From assembly GCA_000310025.1 (NCBI GenBank), contig FN649743.1:1060474-1124473 (forward strand): 64,000 nucleotides of DNA, read 5' to 3'. Origin of the DNA: Ectocarpus siliculosus (lineage: Eukaryota; Sar; Phaeophyceae; Ectocarpales; Ectocarpaceae). Positions 35,550-47,555 of this stretch are shown one piece after another. Position 1 is the first letter of the stretch. The number at the start of each line of letters is the position of its first letter. The notes beneath the pieces were generated by a model. It was not told the DNA's origin. It searched no databases and worked only from the letters and a program-made list of their open reading frames with translations. A program made the translations under genes and the position numbers.

Positions 35550-38283
35550 GGCGACCACTACTGTAGATACGGGAAACACGAGGAAAGACGCTGCGGCCGC
35601 CACGCGCGTCGACAAACGCAAGACTGCACTTGTGGCGTGCGCCTCGCTACTACCAGACCCCAGGTGTCGCACAGCCGGGGCAACCCTGACGAATGAACTG
35701 CTGCAGAAAGTGCTCTCTCTTTTCTCCTGTTTGCCGTGTCGGCACTTGGTTGCCCAAAGAAGTGGGGATGAGAGGCATCCCTGTGATACGTGTGCTTTCG
35801 TGTGCGAACGTTCCTGGAAATTGTTTAGAACATTTCCCGGACCGGTCTTCATACTACGATTATTTTTCCCTTGTTCTAATCGTGATGTCATCGCGAAGAT
35901 TTCGTTTCCTTCCCTGAATACACGTTTTGCTCGACACACAACAGGCTGACATGGTATTGCTCACCATACAGCAGCGGTGAAAGCGCAATAAGCAGCACCC
36001 GACACAGAGGACAACACTCTTAAAAAGATCCCGTCCACCTGGCCTGCTGTTTTCAGTTTTCAGCAACAACAGACGAAGGGCAGAGTGTCGCCACCTGGGT
36101 GTTGCTTACGATTTCTTCAGTTTGCCAGCTCATTTTTCACAGTTGCGACTCCCATCTTTGACCACCACCTACCCAAAGGTAGACGAGCTCAACAATCACA
36201 GGGCGGCAGCCGCGCTGACGGCCGGCATCATATAGATGGCCAATCCGAAAGAATTAGCGTGTCGGAGGCCCTGTTGCTCTACTGCTGCGTGGTGCCGTGG
36301 ATTGATGTTGATGCGTCCGACCAAAAACGCATCATCTCGCCGCATTTTTTCCAACGGCATTTTGGTGAGGTGGCACACGTCTCTCACACACTTTATTGAG
36401 CAGCATCCAAGCACCCAATACCCACGAAGCAGCACGGCGCCGGGAGATGGTATCATATAGACAGCCGAACCGAAGGAATCAGCGCGTTGGAGGTCTTGGT
36501 GCTGCTGCTGTACTCGTTCTACTGTTTCCGTGTTTGCAATGTGTGATTAAAAAAAAAAACAGCACCAACAGCAGCAGTTGAAGACGAGAGCACCACACAA
36601 TGCCTAGTTTTGGGCCAAGAACGGACTGAACGCCGCTTCTGCCGCTTGTCCATCTCCACAACAGACCTGGACGTGAGTCTGGCAGGTCTTTCTAGCGTTC
36701 TCAGTGATGTTACAGCGCCCGCGGTGCGCTTGTCCGATGCTTCTGTCATAAACACGGATTCGTTTAAGTAGCAAGCCCCCAAAAAAACCGGCTCCTTCTT
36801 TTCACGCTTTCGGGGAAAAACCCCTCCATATGTGTTCAAGAAAACACGGTTTCGTTTTTTTTTTCGTGTTTTATTGGTCGATAAGAAGCACCCTCCAGGG
36901 GCGTGGGAGATGACCCAAATAGAGACTTGCTCTTATACTCTCTGCCGTGTGGCATTAATTAGGTGCCTGATGTGGACGTTGCAAACCCGACGCTGGAGGC
37001 AACGTATGTCAACAGGTAAATGACATAAGATACCACCCCCTTGAACCGGGTATCACAGCTCCATTTCTACACGATTTCAAGCGTGATGGTGCCAAAACGG
37101 CCGCGTTGAAGCTGTCTCCTAGAGAGCTTTCCGAAAACGTATCGTTACATTTATGCATCTTCTTCGCCCTGGAGTAATCGTTGCTCTGAAATCAGCGTGC
37201 ACGGATGTGTGGTCTCTCATGCAACCTACCCTATACCCGTCAAACAGCCCGACCAACACAGAGTCTGGTGGAGGGTAGGAGGGTAGGTGGACAGGGGGGC
37301 ACCAAAGCACGGCAGTGTAGCGCAAGGTCTGTCAACTGGTTGTATCATGTTTTGTCTGGTGGATTCCGGAGTGTGCAATCGTGTCCGGAATTCCTCTTGA
37401 CGGCGAGACTACGACAGGACGCGACCGCAATATCTTTGCTCGTACGGATGTGCATTTTGTTTATGAGAGTGCCCGCCACTGTGTTGATACATGGTAGGTA
37501 TTCGGGCTCACAGGGAAGTCGAGGCTATTTACATGCCTGTCCATTCACCGACGTATAATTGAAAAACCATAACAGGTGCGTAGTCGCGCTTCGAAATCAT
37601 GGACGACCTGCGCGGGGCGGCGGCAGGGGGGGGGTGGGATGTTCTAACGAAGACGAGGACGTCTGTGCTGCGCCCGTGCATCGCCTTCGGGGTTTTTCTC
37701 TGGGAGAGGTATGCATACTTGCAGGGTAAGGTTAGCATGAGAACAACTTTGATAGCGCACAATGTGATTGTGCACGCCGTCGGCGTAAAGTAGTGTCATG
37801 GAGGTGGTACTTAGTGCTAATTTGCCCTCTGTTGATGCCGCACCCGTGCCTTCGCTCAGGAAGCAGTCGCCGGAGGGGAAGAGGAGCGGAAAGGCCACAG
37901 CAATCCCGAAATGGGAGTGACGACAAAGACTTGGGTAAGACTAGCTCTGTAAGCGTGCGCTGCGGTCTCCGTAGGACTGATGCCTGGGCATGTTCGAGAT
38001 TTATCCTCAAAGACTCCGACATGTGTGTTCGAACTTGTAGTTTACGACGTCACCGTAATTTTGCTATTGATACATGGCTTGCTCGGAGTCTATGCGCGGT
38101 TAAGAACTCTTCGCCGCACAGCTCGTGACTTTTGTTAAGCAGACCCAATCGCTGCCTTGTGATGAGGAGTCTTGAATGGTAGCGGCATCCTGGAGGCTGA
38201 GCGGCCGTCACGCGGGTCAGGCACACCAAGACCATCTCCGGCTTATAGGGAATAGATTACAGTTGCTCACTGACACCTGAGAC
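35550..38283. other. intergenic, no supported gene
   Basis: Contains the diverged repeat pair at 36.2/36.45 kb and the relative of the 22.4-kb repeat at 37.1-37.24 kb. Confidence 0.45.
36228..36520. repeat. diverged 65-bp direct repeat pair
   Basis: TCATATAGATGGCCAATCCG...GGAGGCC (36228-36290) and TCATATAGACAGCCGAACCG...GGAGGTC (36452-36520) are related, about 225 bp apart. No gene. Confidence 0.5.
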
Positions 38284-39075
38284 ATGTGTGCCTCCCACCC
38301 CCCCCACCCCCGCGCGCGCAAATTCTTCGTATGTGACACAGGCATCAAGGGTATTGATCAAGACAGTGAAGGTTCCGAGGGCTTCGACTGCCTGTATGAA
38401 TGCCTGGATGCATTGACCAGGGAATATGAGGAGGAGGATGAAGAGACAAAAGCAGAAGAGACGGATACTCCTCAAGCCGAACAGCAGGTGAGAAGGAAAG
38501 GCCGCCACCGTCTCGACTTCTCGCTAACATCGTGTTTTTTCTGGGGTCTCTTCAGAATCCGGTTAAGATGACCTTGCTTGGTACCATCAACCATGAAGGA
38601 GAGAGGCGCCATTCAAGTCATCATAAGTATGCGTTGTTCTTAGCTGTCGCCGCCATGCTCGTTGTATGCTCCTTGCACGATAGACCTATGCAGCCCTGGC
38701 CGACCTCATCACCAGCAAGCTTCCGACAGGCCAGAGGGTGGTAAGCTTGGTTGGGCAACACCTCCGGGAACATTGGCTAGGGCAAGACAAGCAGTTCAAG
38801 CATATCGTCGTAGGTTTACTCTTGGTTCAGGGAGTAAAGGACGCGATTCTTGGGTGGTGGGGGGTTCTGGCAGCGGCGCTGGTGGAAAATTCCAAACAAC
38901 CGCCGTCGTCGAAGCGCGCACTCTAGCGTACGAGAAGAAGCGGGAGGACGAGCGCTTTCCGAAGAAACTGGAGTTCAGACCCGAGCCGAGCATCGTCCAC
39001 AAGGCTCAAGAGCTGGGGGTGGAGAGTCGGCGTGTCGCTCACACACTCACTTGCGTGTTCGGGGCCATCGACGAG
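38284..39075 (+). CDS. candidate spliced gene, unknown function (three exons visible)
   Basis: Exon 1 ends at 38487 (PQAEQQ) with GTGAGA. A 68-bp intron (38488-38555) with CTAAC and a pyrimidine-rich tail ends TTCAG. Exon 2 (38556-38626, NPVKMTLLGTINHEGERR) ends phase 2 at GTATGC. A 67-bp intron (38627-38693) ends TGCAG. Exon 3 (38694-39075) then reads open to a perfect donor GTGAGT. Phases match at both joins, which is unlikely by chance. A third optional 90-bp intron (38741-38830, GTAAGC to TTCAG) keeps the frame either way. The product has an acidic N-terminus (EYEEEDEETKAEETD), a Gly/Ser patch and a charged helical C-terminus (EARTLAYEKKREDERFPKKL). The start is unsure; an acceptor at GACACAG (about 38341) could replace the upstream part. 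No family recognised. It may join the next frame. Confidence 0.5.
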
Positions 39076-39293
39076 GTGAGTCTGCCTCGAATGGTTGGCA
39101 CGTGGAAGGAAGGTAGAGTCGTATGGGCGCGAGAATCTTGCCGGTGTACCAGTTCGTTTGGTGTTTAGGGTGTTTTTGCATTTGGGGGTGACGATGATAC
39201 ATCAACCCGCTACACCCCCCCCGTGATACATATTCCGAGCAGGTCGTTGACAAGACCCTCACGTAATGTTTGGACGAGGCTCATCTCGTCTAA

Positions 39294-40223
39294 GCGGCGT
39301 ATCCTGCCTGCGACGTTGATCTGGACGTTCATCAACGGCGTCTTGTGTACAGCATTGCTGGGTGGCTTGTAAGTAGCGCCATTTCACGCGTGAACAGACA
39401 GCGTTCTCTCGGTTCGGCGTTCTTGCCATTTGTCAACAGCCACAAAGTTGCATCCGCTGAGGAGTTCCGGGAGGCTTACCCTCATTTCAGTGGCTTGGAA
39501 TTCGTGGTCGAGGAGAGGAACAACCCGTAGGAAGGGAAGGGTCTCATTTTCGCTTCAGCTGATTTATATCTCTTCGTGCGTGCGCTAGAGAAGGGGTACA
39601 GGTCGGTATTGCTCATCCCCTCCTTGTTGGCGACGTATCTGGGTGATTTGCCGTCGGAAATATACAGGGTGGTTTCCACGGCTGAGCCCGTCAAGGCGGC
39701 ATGGTCAAGGTGTGTGGGTCTCGTGGAGGACCGTCACCTCGGACCCAGAGGGGGGAAGGGGTGCACAAAGCAATGTGACGACCTGTTCGATTTCGTTTTG
39801 AACAAGTGGCACAATTGCCGCATGTTCGCGTTCACGAATGAACTGACGAGCCTGAAGAAGCGCTTAAAAAACCGCGAAGCAGAGATGGCGCTAAGAGACA
39901 AGTTGAAGGCGGGGTTTGACGGTAAGGGGTCGACCACGAAACTACCAAATGCACCCAGGCCGATCAAACTCTACACTGTCGCGCAGAGAGATCGCCAGTT
40001 GGAGCTTAACCGGATGATCGGCTCGAGCGCTTGGCGGAGTTTGAGGGTCCCCGACCTCAGAGAGTACATCAAAGAATGCGGTGGCAATCCGCCGTCCAAG
40101 TACAACAAGATGCAACTTCAGAAAATGTTGCGCTTTTTCTCACCACGAGCGGGGATAGACGACGACGAGAGTCTGGCCTTACTCCGACCAGCAATTGTCG
40201 TTCCGGATAGCTGGCGAGGATGA
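39294..40223 (+). pseudogene. transposase-like C-terminal region with SAP-like domain, interrupted by stops
   Basis: One frame runs from about 39294 to TGA at 40221-40223 with a single TAG at 39528-39530; further left the same frame has TAA at 39264 and 39291. It starts LVYSIAGWLVSS, recalling the 'YIAGW' segment near the C-terminus of several eukaryotic DDE transposases, then SAEEFREAYPHFSGLEF, a helical block (DDLFDFVLNKWHNCRMFAF) and a SAP-like motif (VPDLREYIKECGGN, then KMQLQKMLRFF), which usually binds DNA. After the TAG 230 codons are open. Strong splice-like sites (GTAAGT at 39369, CAACAG at 39437-39439, 71 bp) suggest some stops could lie in introns, but I found no set of introns removing all stops in phase. 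It could be the end of the 38.3-kb gene or a transposon relic. Confidence 0.45.
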
Positions 40224-42904
40224 GTATACATAGCTGGAGTGGGGGGCGATGTGTACCTTGATGGGGGAGTGGGGTGTGGGAGGGGGAAGTAAGGGAGTTG
40301 AGGGGCCGTGGAGAATGTTCATGTTTCAAACTAGCATCGTTGCTAAGGAGTCAAGTGTGTCCTTTTTTTTCCCGGCCCCAGAATAAATATTCCCGATTGT
40401 TTTTGTTTTTATCGTTTAAATCTGTTGACGGCCATTTTTCAAGTGTTGGTCCTTCGTCTTTGGTGAGGACTGGGAGAATAGCGCGAGGGTGGCGCAAATG
40501 AGGAGCAAAGAACGTAGGGGAGAACCAAAAAAGTTTTTGGTAGAAAAAAAGTCACCGGGTAAAGAAAGGTCATCCGAGCAAGGATCGATCTCATGCCCTG
40601 GTGGTTACCACGTGATCGCCAACAATTCGCCCGTTGTGCGTATCGGACCTATATCCCCCTCAGAGGGAGTCAATCCTTCAAACAAATAAGATCAGATCGG
40701 CACCTTGAGAGCCTTGGTGCAACAGGCAAGACGGGATCCGTATTTCGTACAAGCATCAGTCGGTGGTTTTCAAGAAGTAGCGCCTTATGTCGTTGGTGTG
40801 CCAACTTGACACCACTAGCCTTCCTGAAGATTCTGCACAAAATGTCTTCAGTCGTCGGAGCAACTCTGAAACATTACGTTGTCGTCCTGTACGGAACCCT
40901 GTTTATTCTCTCCACAGACGTCTACGCGGCGGATACAAACCGGGCTTTTCCCTTAAAGATGTAGCCGTTACAACGAGACACAGGCGCATTACCGGTACCG
41001 GTACACAAACCCTCCTTATAGTCATTGGTAAGATAAGACCACGCTGGTGCATTCCTCAACCGCACACGCAACCGCCGCCCCTCCCTTCAACGGCACGAAG
41101 AAAAAAACAGCAAAACCAAGGTAAACCAATCGGAAACTCATCGCACACGCACCATGCAGTTGTCGTTGTCTTCACAATAAAAAACCGTTCCGATCTCTTC
41201 ATTGGAAAACACTCAACTGAGTGATTACCGCCGTCCCATGCTAACTTACCTACAAACGGTACACTAAAAAAATGGGCCCCACCGGTGCACAAGCCAAATT
41301 CAATCAACGACCCTAAATCTGGGGCCCTCCGCTCCCGTTTACACACAGGGCCAGAGAGAGGTACATCCCCTGGTTCAATCTTGCTACTTCACAGAGATTC
41401 CAGCAACGAAAAATAATTGGCATTGCACCTGTAAAAAACGATTGCTTGCAAGGCTTATAGTTCACAAGTGCCGAATGGCAAATGGCGTGGGTCGACCCGC
41501 TGGGAAAACGTTGCTCAAACGATATGCAGCGGCAACAACGAACGAACATATGTGCACAACTCATGGAGAGCTAACGATACGACCTTTTCATGCGATTACG
41601 CAAATGAGATGCGCTGCATAGACGAACGACGACGAATGGTGATTACGAGTACAGCATATTGAGGCAACAGCACTGTCACTGCAGTTGCTGTACAGCTATT
41701 CCTTCAGCTGTGGCTACAAAGTAGCTGGCATGTGATGGCGAGGTTAGGTAGACAAACACACAGAGTGATCTTATTATCCACACAGACGCCCAAGCTGTCT
41801 TCACCTGACGGTTACAGACTTGGCAACGCCTTCACAATACCGCATAAACCCATGCAGTAGAATAGAGTCGTTCTTGTACCGCCATTACTCCAACACAGCA
41901 AACGATGTGCTGTAGCATGGATTTGACGCAGTAGTGGGACGAAGGTCTGGTCCTCTTTGCACTTCCTCTTGCACGGCCAAGACACCCATCGACTGTTTCG
42001 CAGTGTACGACACGCGAGAAACGATGTGCGGGTAACGAAAGGTGTACGGAACATGTCACTGCAGTCAGCTTCAGCGCTGTAAACCACATGTGATCTACCG
42101 TACGGACGAACGGCACGGGATAAAAATCCACCGCACGAAACGACTAGACAAAATCGGGCATGACCAAAACCGTGTGAACAATGCAAAAGTGCAAGGATCC
42201 AGAAGTCGATTATCAATTGCAATTCCCCCAAACTGCAAGTGAGACGATATCACCCCCCAGATTAATGACGGAGTGGACGAGAAAAAACGATGAACTTCCG
42301 ATCCCGCATGTTCGCTCCCATAAAGTATCAACTGACCCCATACGGCGCACTCGTATCTCAAGGACAGCGACACAGCGGCAATGGACGTTTCACACCACAC
42401 ACGATTGTCTATAAACGGACGCACGTTCCAATCATAAATAATTGAAAACAATGACGGAGCTCGTACGAGGTACTATTTCGTACGGCATTCAAACAGAGAA
42501 ATATATGTAAAAATGAATATATCACACAACGAACGGGCAACGCCATGCCTTAAAAATGACGCGCGCTAGCATGCATGTCCAACGAAACGAAGACACGCAA
42601 CCATACTTGGTTCGGGGAGGGTGAATCTCGACGCGGACTAGGCTCCGCCTACCGACTTCCACGAGGTGTTGCATCCGACGTGGGCGTATCCACCAACAAC
42701 GACAATGTCCGGCCGGACTGCGAAGGAACGTTGGAGACGGCGAGCACTACGGAACGATCGTGCTGGACAACGAACGATAACATACGTACATATAAAAAAT
42801 AAAAATAAAAATAAACGAAAACGTAGCCCTTGGAAAATAAACGAAACACGAACGAATAAGGCAAAACACAGCAGCACGAGACACGATACGAAGCAGCCAG
42901 AACG
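40224..42904. other. intergenic, no supported gene
   Basis: AT-richer than its surroundings; no recognisable frame, repeat or RNA gene. Confidence 0.4.
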
Positions 42905-43276
42905 CTACTTATTGGGAGAATGATCAAAGGCGTGCGGATTATCACGAAGAACGCACGCTCGATATGAACGGATCATCTCATGACACTGGGGTACTTCTTT
43001 GAAGTGCTTCCAACACCCAAGACTCGCAGGACGGTCTTTGAGGAGGAAATAATATTGGAAGTTGTGGAGAGACGGTTTTCCTGCTCCACGTTTTAATTTG
43101 TCGATCCCCTCGACGACGTACCGTCCAATTTTTACTGTAAACACGGTTCCATCCAAATCGGGAATTGGAAGTGATTGTGCCCTGGCCAAAGTTGCAGGAA
43201 AGCTGTTCACAAACACGACGAATTCGCTACGTTGCTCCCACCAGTACAGTACGATAGAAATGTGAACCTCAGTACG
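42905..43276 (-). CDS. hypothetical protein or exon
   Basis: The frame is open from after TAG (43279-43277) to TAA (42907-42905), about 123 codons, with balanced composition: VLYWWEQRSEFVVFVNSF, LPIPDLDGTVFTVKIGRY, KPSLHNFQYYFLLKDRP, SYRACVLRDNPHAFD. No ATG occurs in the first half, so it is more likely an internal exon or a mobile-element fragment than a complete gene. I do not recognise the family. Confidence 0.35.
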   Translation of the reverse strand, partial: RTEVHISIVLYWWEQRSEFVVFVNSFPATLARAQSLPIPDLDGTVFTVKIGRYVVEGIDKLKRGAGKPSLHNFQYYFLLKDRPASLGCWKHFKEVPQCHEMIRSYRACVLRDNPHAFDHSPNK

Positions 43277-43279
43277 CTA

Positions 43280-44826
43280 GCAAGATGCGAAGGCTCAAGA
43301 AGAACTTCAATTCAAGAATAACAGGGGAAACTGCCAGAGAAACAATATCTCCAAATCGAGCCCTACGTTGCCAGCAGACAACAGGCCCGTAGCCGTAGAC
43401 CATCACTCAAAGCAGGTGTAACTGAGTCACCGAATAGGTGGATATGATACAGTATCTCTACAGATTCGGCGAGAAAGTAGACTTGCCGAGAACCCACCAC
43501 GAGGTTTAGAACTCGGTTCGCTTGGTTGGTCCTTCATCCAAAAAGTTACTTCGTTACCAGAAGACGCACTCCAACAGGCACATGCGCTCCAATAAAAAGA
43601 CGGTTTAGAATACCGGATTCCACTCGACGCAAATCAAGCTTAGGCTGGGAAATACGCAGACAGTCGTTGTCTGGCATGGTAGACGACACGCTACGTGGCT
43701 ATCACACACGCAACGTACTACATGTCGGGAGAACGTAGGGTGATGATCACAGCAAGTAGGCAACCAGCGACGCAGAAACAAACCCCTTCCTAGCCTCAAA
43801 TCTTGTATCTGAACAACAGTCACTTCGCATCACCGCACTCGCAGTTCACATTGGTGAGTTGATTCATGATGGGAATTATCGTCGTTTGGGTCAACTCTGG
43901 ACTATTCGACAAGAAAAGTAGACTCGCAAACAATGGCATATCTACTATGTAAGAGTCTCACAGTATTGGCCTTACCTTTGCTACACTTTAGTAAGATCCC
44001 CCCCTCGATCCCGATGACAGTAATGCAATGACATAGTTATCAAGGCGGTGGCTTCGGTTTACTCTCCCGTTGATTTCACTGACCGGCACAAGACAGCGTC
44101 TATAACCACAATATCTAAACAGTAACCCCGTAGCATATGTTCATAAATGTTGCATATGTGACCGGGAGCTCGGTGTGACCGGGAGCTCGGAAGAAGCACA
44201 CCGACTGCTGAAAGGACCAAGCAAACACACACGCATCCTGGGCACTCGTTTAACAAGCACAAGAAAGCTCTACCCAAAACTCAAGACAGCGCAAGCCCCT
44301 GGAAGGAAACTTTTCTTCGTTCTAAACACATTTTGCTTATCCTTCTAGGAGTGAGAATTTGCTGCTATGAGCAACTTGACTTCAGCTGTATTCAAACTTG
44401 GGAACACGTTTTGCTCATCCCCCTAGGAGCAAGAAATGGCGCTCATTACCACCTGCAAGCCACACCAGGTTGACTGAATGAAGGCGGTGACATTAACAGA
44501 GAGTGAGAGCTGACCCTGTCCACCAGGGGCACCGGATGCCGAAAAATACCAATGTATGACATACGACATCAAACAGCCTCCTAGTTGGAGCTAGATACGA
44601 TCGTGGGGACTGTTGGAATGCTTTGCTCACGAAGAACTGGAATGACATCGATCGTCCGAAATCGATCGAATGTTCAAATATCAAACAAAGTCCTCCATAT
44701 GAAGAAAGAACAAACCACAGCCTCAAACCGATAGTTTGTGAGGTGATGTATACTTTCTACAAGCTCGTTCACGAAAATGAACCCAAATTTATTCAATCGC
44801 TGTCGGACGAAACACAAAATTGACAT
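43280..44826. other. intergenic, minor repeats only
   Basis: Direct repeats near 44.15-44.44 kb; no recognisable gene. Confidence 0.4.
44320..44440. repeat. diverged direct repeat pair
   Basis: AACACATTTTGCTTATCC...TAGGAGTGAGAA and AACACGTTTTGCTCATCC...TAGGAGCAAGAA lie about 80 bp apart. A 17-bp tandem duplication (GTGACCGGGAGCTCGGT) lies just left at about 44159-44190. Confidence 0.55.
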
Positions 44827-45050
44827 ACCGTAAGGTTGCGATTCAGCGCACAGAGGTGCGACCGATTTTCGAACCGTAACTTCTCCACATCAAAAGGGTG
44901 CGAGCGCCAACTGATACTTCTCAGGAAAGCTCCCGATAAGATATATTCCAAAACCGCCCTGTTCGACAGTGGTAACCTCCTGGTTGTGGAGAAGTTACGC
45001 TTTGAAAATCGTTCGCACCCCTGTGCGCTGACTCGCAACCTTACGCTATC
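44827..45050. mobile_element. MITE with about 60-bp terminal inverted repeats
   Basis: The left end (CCGTAAGGTTGCGATTCAGC...TAACTTCTCCACA, 44828-44889) matches the reverse complement of the right end (44987-45049) at all but a few positions. The spacer of about 100 bp has no gene. TA directly precedes the left end and directly follows the right end, compatible with a Tc1/mariner-type TA target duplication. Because of the symmetry both strands translate to similar peptides, which is an artefact. Confidence 0.75.
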
Positions 45051-45504
45051 TTGTATCATAGTGACCCCCATGAGCAAGGGAGCAAATCATCCTGGCCGGA
45101 ATTTCAATCAGAGCCGTGGCCACAATGCAACGGGCATAAATGTGTCTCGCGCTGTTTGCGGTGTGTTGGTCATCCATCCATTGCGTAAGTTTCTCTGTAC
45201 GCGTGTCTACCGGACTTAGCGAATCTTGTGTGGTCGTCCGACACGTGCGTGTTTGTCGTTTGAAGCGTCGAGGTCCTTCACTGTTGAATGGGGGCATTCT
45301 ACGTTTTGCATGGGAGGTTGAACACTTGCGCTGACTGACGAATCGGTGTGGCATGATTTTGTCAGGCATGATATCGCCGTGTACGAGTGATTATCATTCA
45401 CAAACACCGCTGTCGTTTTCTTCTTGAGTACAACCAGGTGCCTACTGCTGTTTGAGTTCAAGCTGAATAGTGTCTACTCCGGTAGTAATAAGCTTTGGGG
45501 GCAT

Positions 45505-45771
45505 TGTGGACGCAGCGCACCTGGGTAGCAGTAGTTCACGTTGGGAAGCTGCCGTTGGATATGCATGTCAAAGATATGGTAGGTTAGGGTTTCTATCTGC
45601 CTGGTTGGCGTGTTGGCAGGAGAGAGAGATAGATGGAGAGAGAGAGAGACGGGACTCGTGTGCAATAATAATACACTGTGTTTACCATCACCAAGGAGGT
45701 GAATTGACCAGCCCCCCGAGGCCACGGGGGGAGGATACTGGTTCTAGGCCCTGCCTGATTTCAGGCGTGTC
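45505..45771 (+). repeat. LTR-like dispersed repeat, copy B (solo)
   Basis: A second copy of the repeat at 8502-8876: same start (TGTGGACGCAGCGCACC), same GA-rich tract and same 3' block (GGAGGTGAATTGACC, then CCTAGGCCCTGCCTGA), but lacking about 90 bp of the middle. No retroelement coding sequence lies beside it, consistent with a solo LTR or a non-autonomous relic. Confidence 0.65.
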
Positions 45772-47256
45772 GTCAGGCCGATCAGAAGCCATAAACGTGA
45801 TAAAAATGTAAATAGTGCAAGCAACCCGACACATCCGACCTCTTTCTATCGCAGTTGTGCAGCCCCACACTTACCACCGAAAACCGGTTCCAAGTACATG
45901 AACACCACTTCATTTTTTTTCCGCTGCGCGATAACTGAATGACCCTTTCCAGAACGTTTTGTAGCACCACTTGTAAATAGGGACCCCGTGGACTTGATTC
46001 TTTACAAATATCAAAGAGTTTGGGGGAGAATCACGATGGCGAATACTTCATGACACAAAAGCTAAAAATTCACGCAGTTTTTATTGGCTTTGAAACTTTG
46101 TGAAGATGTACATTGGGGTTGGTGAGAAACGCTGTGCGATGGGACCTTTTTTATTTTTTTATATGGTTGGTCGTTGGGTTTTGGGGGTGCCAGGAGCAGC
46201 ACATGACCCAAAACCTCTAGAACCCCGGATATCCAGCAACAGGGTAAAAAATATAAAAGACCCTAGTGCGTTTCGTACTAACCCAATGAACATGTGTGCA
46301 AAGTTTCAAAGTCTGAGTCCTAAAAACGGCATGAAGTTTTTCCTGTTGAATGTTCTTGTATCCATTTCCTTGAACCAGCTTGTCAACCACAGCCAGCCCC
46401 AAAAGCACACCTTCGGCACCACTGCTGGCGGCAATCGAGTTTGCATGTTCATCTATGCTTTCCGCACGTAATGCCTCGCTCGAGAGAGATGTGTGGGTCG
46501 ATGAGAGATTCCCCATGGAAAGACAGGAGGCATGACCGCGACTGTTCGTTCTGGTATTTCGCCGTACAGACAAGAAGATGACCAAGAGCGAGCAGAGCAG
46601 GGGGGAAGGGGAACACGGGGGGGGGAAATGTCGAAAGACAGAACACATGGGTGCAGCCGAAGAGAGCAGGACGTAGATGGCTGAAAGGATAGAGAAGTGT
46701 GGACCGGACTGATGTCGATGATGGAGACGATAGCAGGAATACGAACTGGACGTATTCCCATATTTATTTTTGTTTTTTCCGTCGTGTCGCTAACATCCAC
46801 CCATCCACCCACCCCCTTTCGCAGTGTCCCCGAAGTGATGTTGTGTCCTAGGAAGTCAGTCATCTATTTGGTGCCACTTTAGTGGTTGCCTTTTCGTTGT
46901 GGTTCCGGTTGTCTGGAGCGTTGGCGGGGACCTGTCTATCTTCCTTTTGTTTCCGTTCGTTGTCTTTCCTTCTCTCTTTTTTTTCTTTTTTTCTGTCTTT
47001 CGTTGTTTCATTCATTTTGACCGGGGTCGATCGTGGCTATCCCAGTTAGACTTTTTTTTTGTTTTATCAGTTTTTTTCTTTTGTTTGGGTAGAAAAACAA
47101 ATACCGCCTTGGAGGAATTTTCCTGGTCTCCATTTTACTTTTAGATGGTGTACCCCTTTTGGGGGGGCAGCCTGTGATCACGGAAGGTGTCCGCGTCAGT
47201 TGGACCAGTACGGACACTAGAAGGTACTGAGCGGAGACCGGAATGCTTATGTCAAG

Positions 47257-47293
<37 letters not shown>

Positions 47294-47555
47294 GACCATC
47301 GGCCACAGCGGATACTAGAAAAAAACAGGAAAGTTTGACACGGGATTTACGATGTGGCACCGTGTAGCCCCTCCCTGTTATGTCCGGTCCAGAACATCTC
47401 AAACCCAAACACACCACCTCTAAATTACATGTGACGTCCTAGCCACCACCAACGAAAGGTTCAGTGTGGGTTGTGGTACTCTTCATACACCGACGTATTG
47501 AAGATGATCGAGCGTAAACTAGGTATTTGAGGTACTACTGACGGACGGTGATTAG
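45772..47555. other. intergenic, one weak frame
   Basis: A 123-codon plus-strand frame at 46100-46471 has partly protein-like composition but no motif; T-rich tracts near 47 kb and a (CAA)n run. No supported gene. Confidence 0.4.
47257..47292. repeat. (CAA)12 microsatellite
   Basis: An uninterrupted trinucleotide run. No coding frame supports a poly-Gln or poly-Thr tract here. Confidence 0.95.

Noticed and set aside
39526-39557. Intron removing the TAG in the transposase-like frame
   Set aside because: A GTAGGA to TTCAG pair would be only 32 bp and would shift the frame into a stop.
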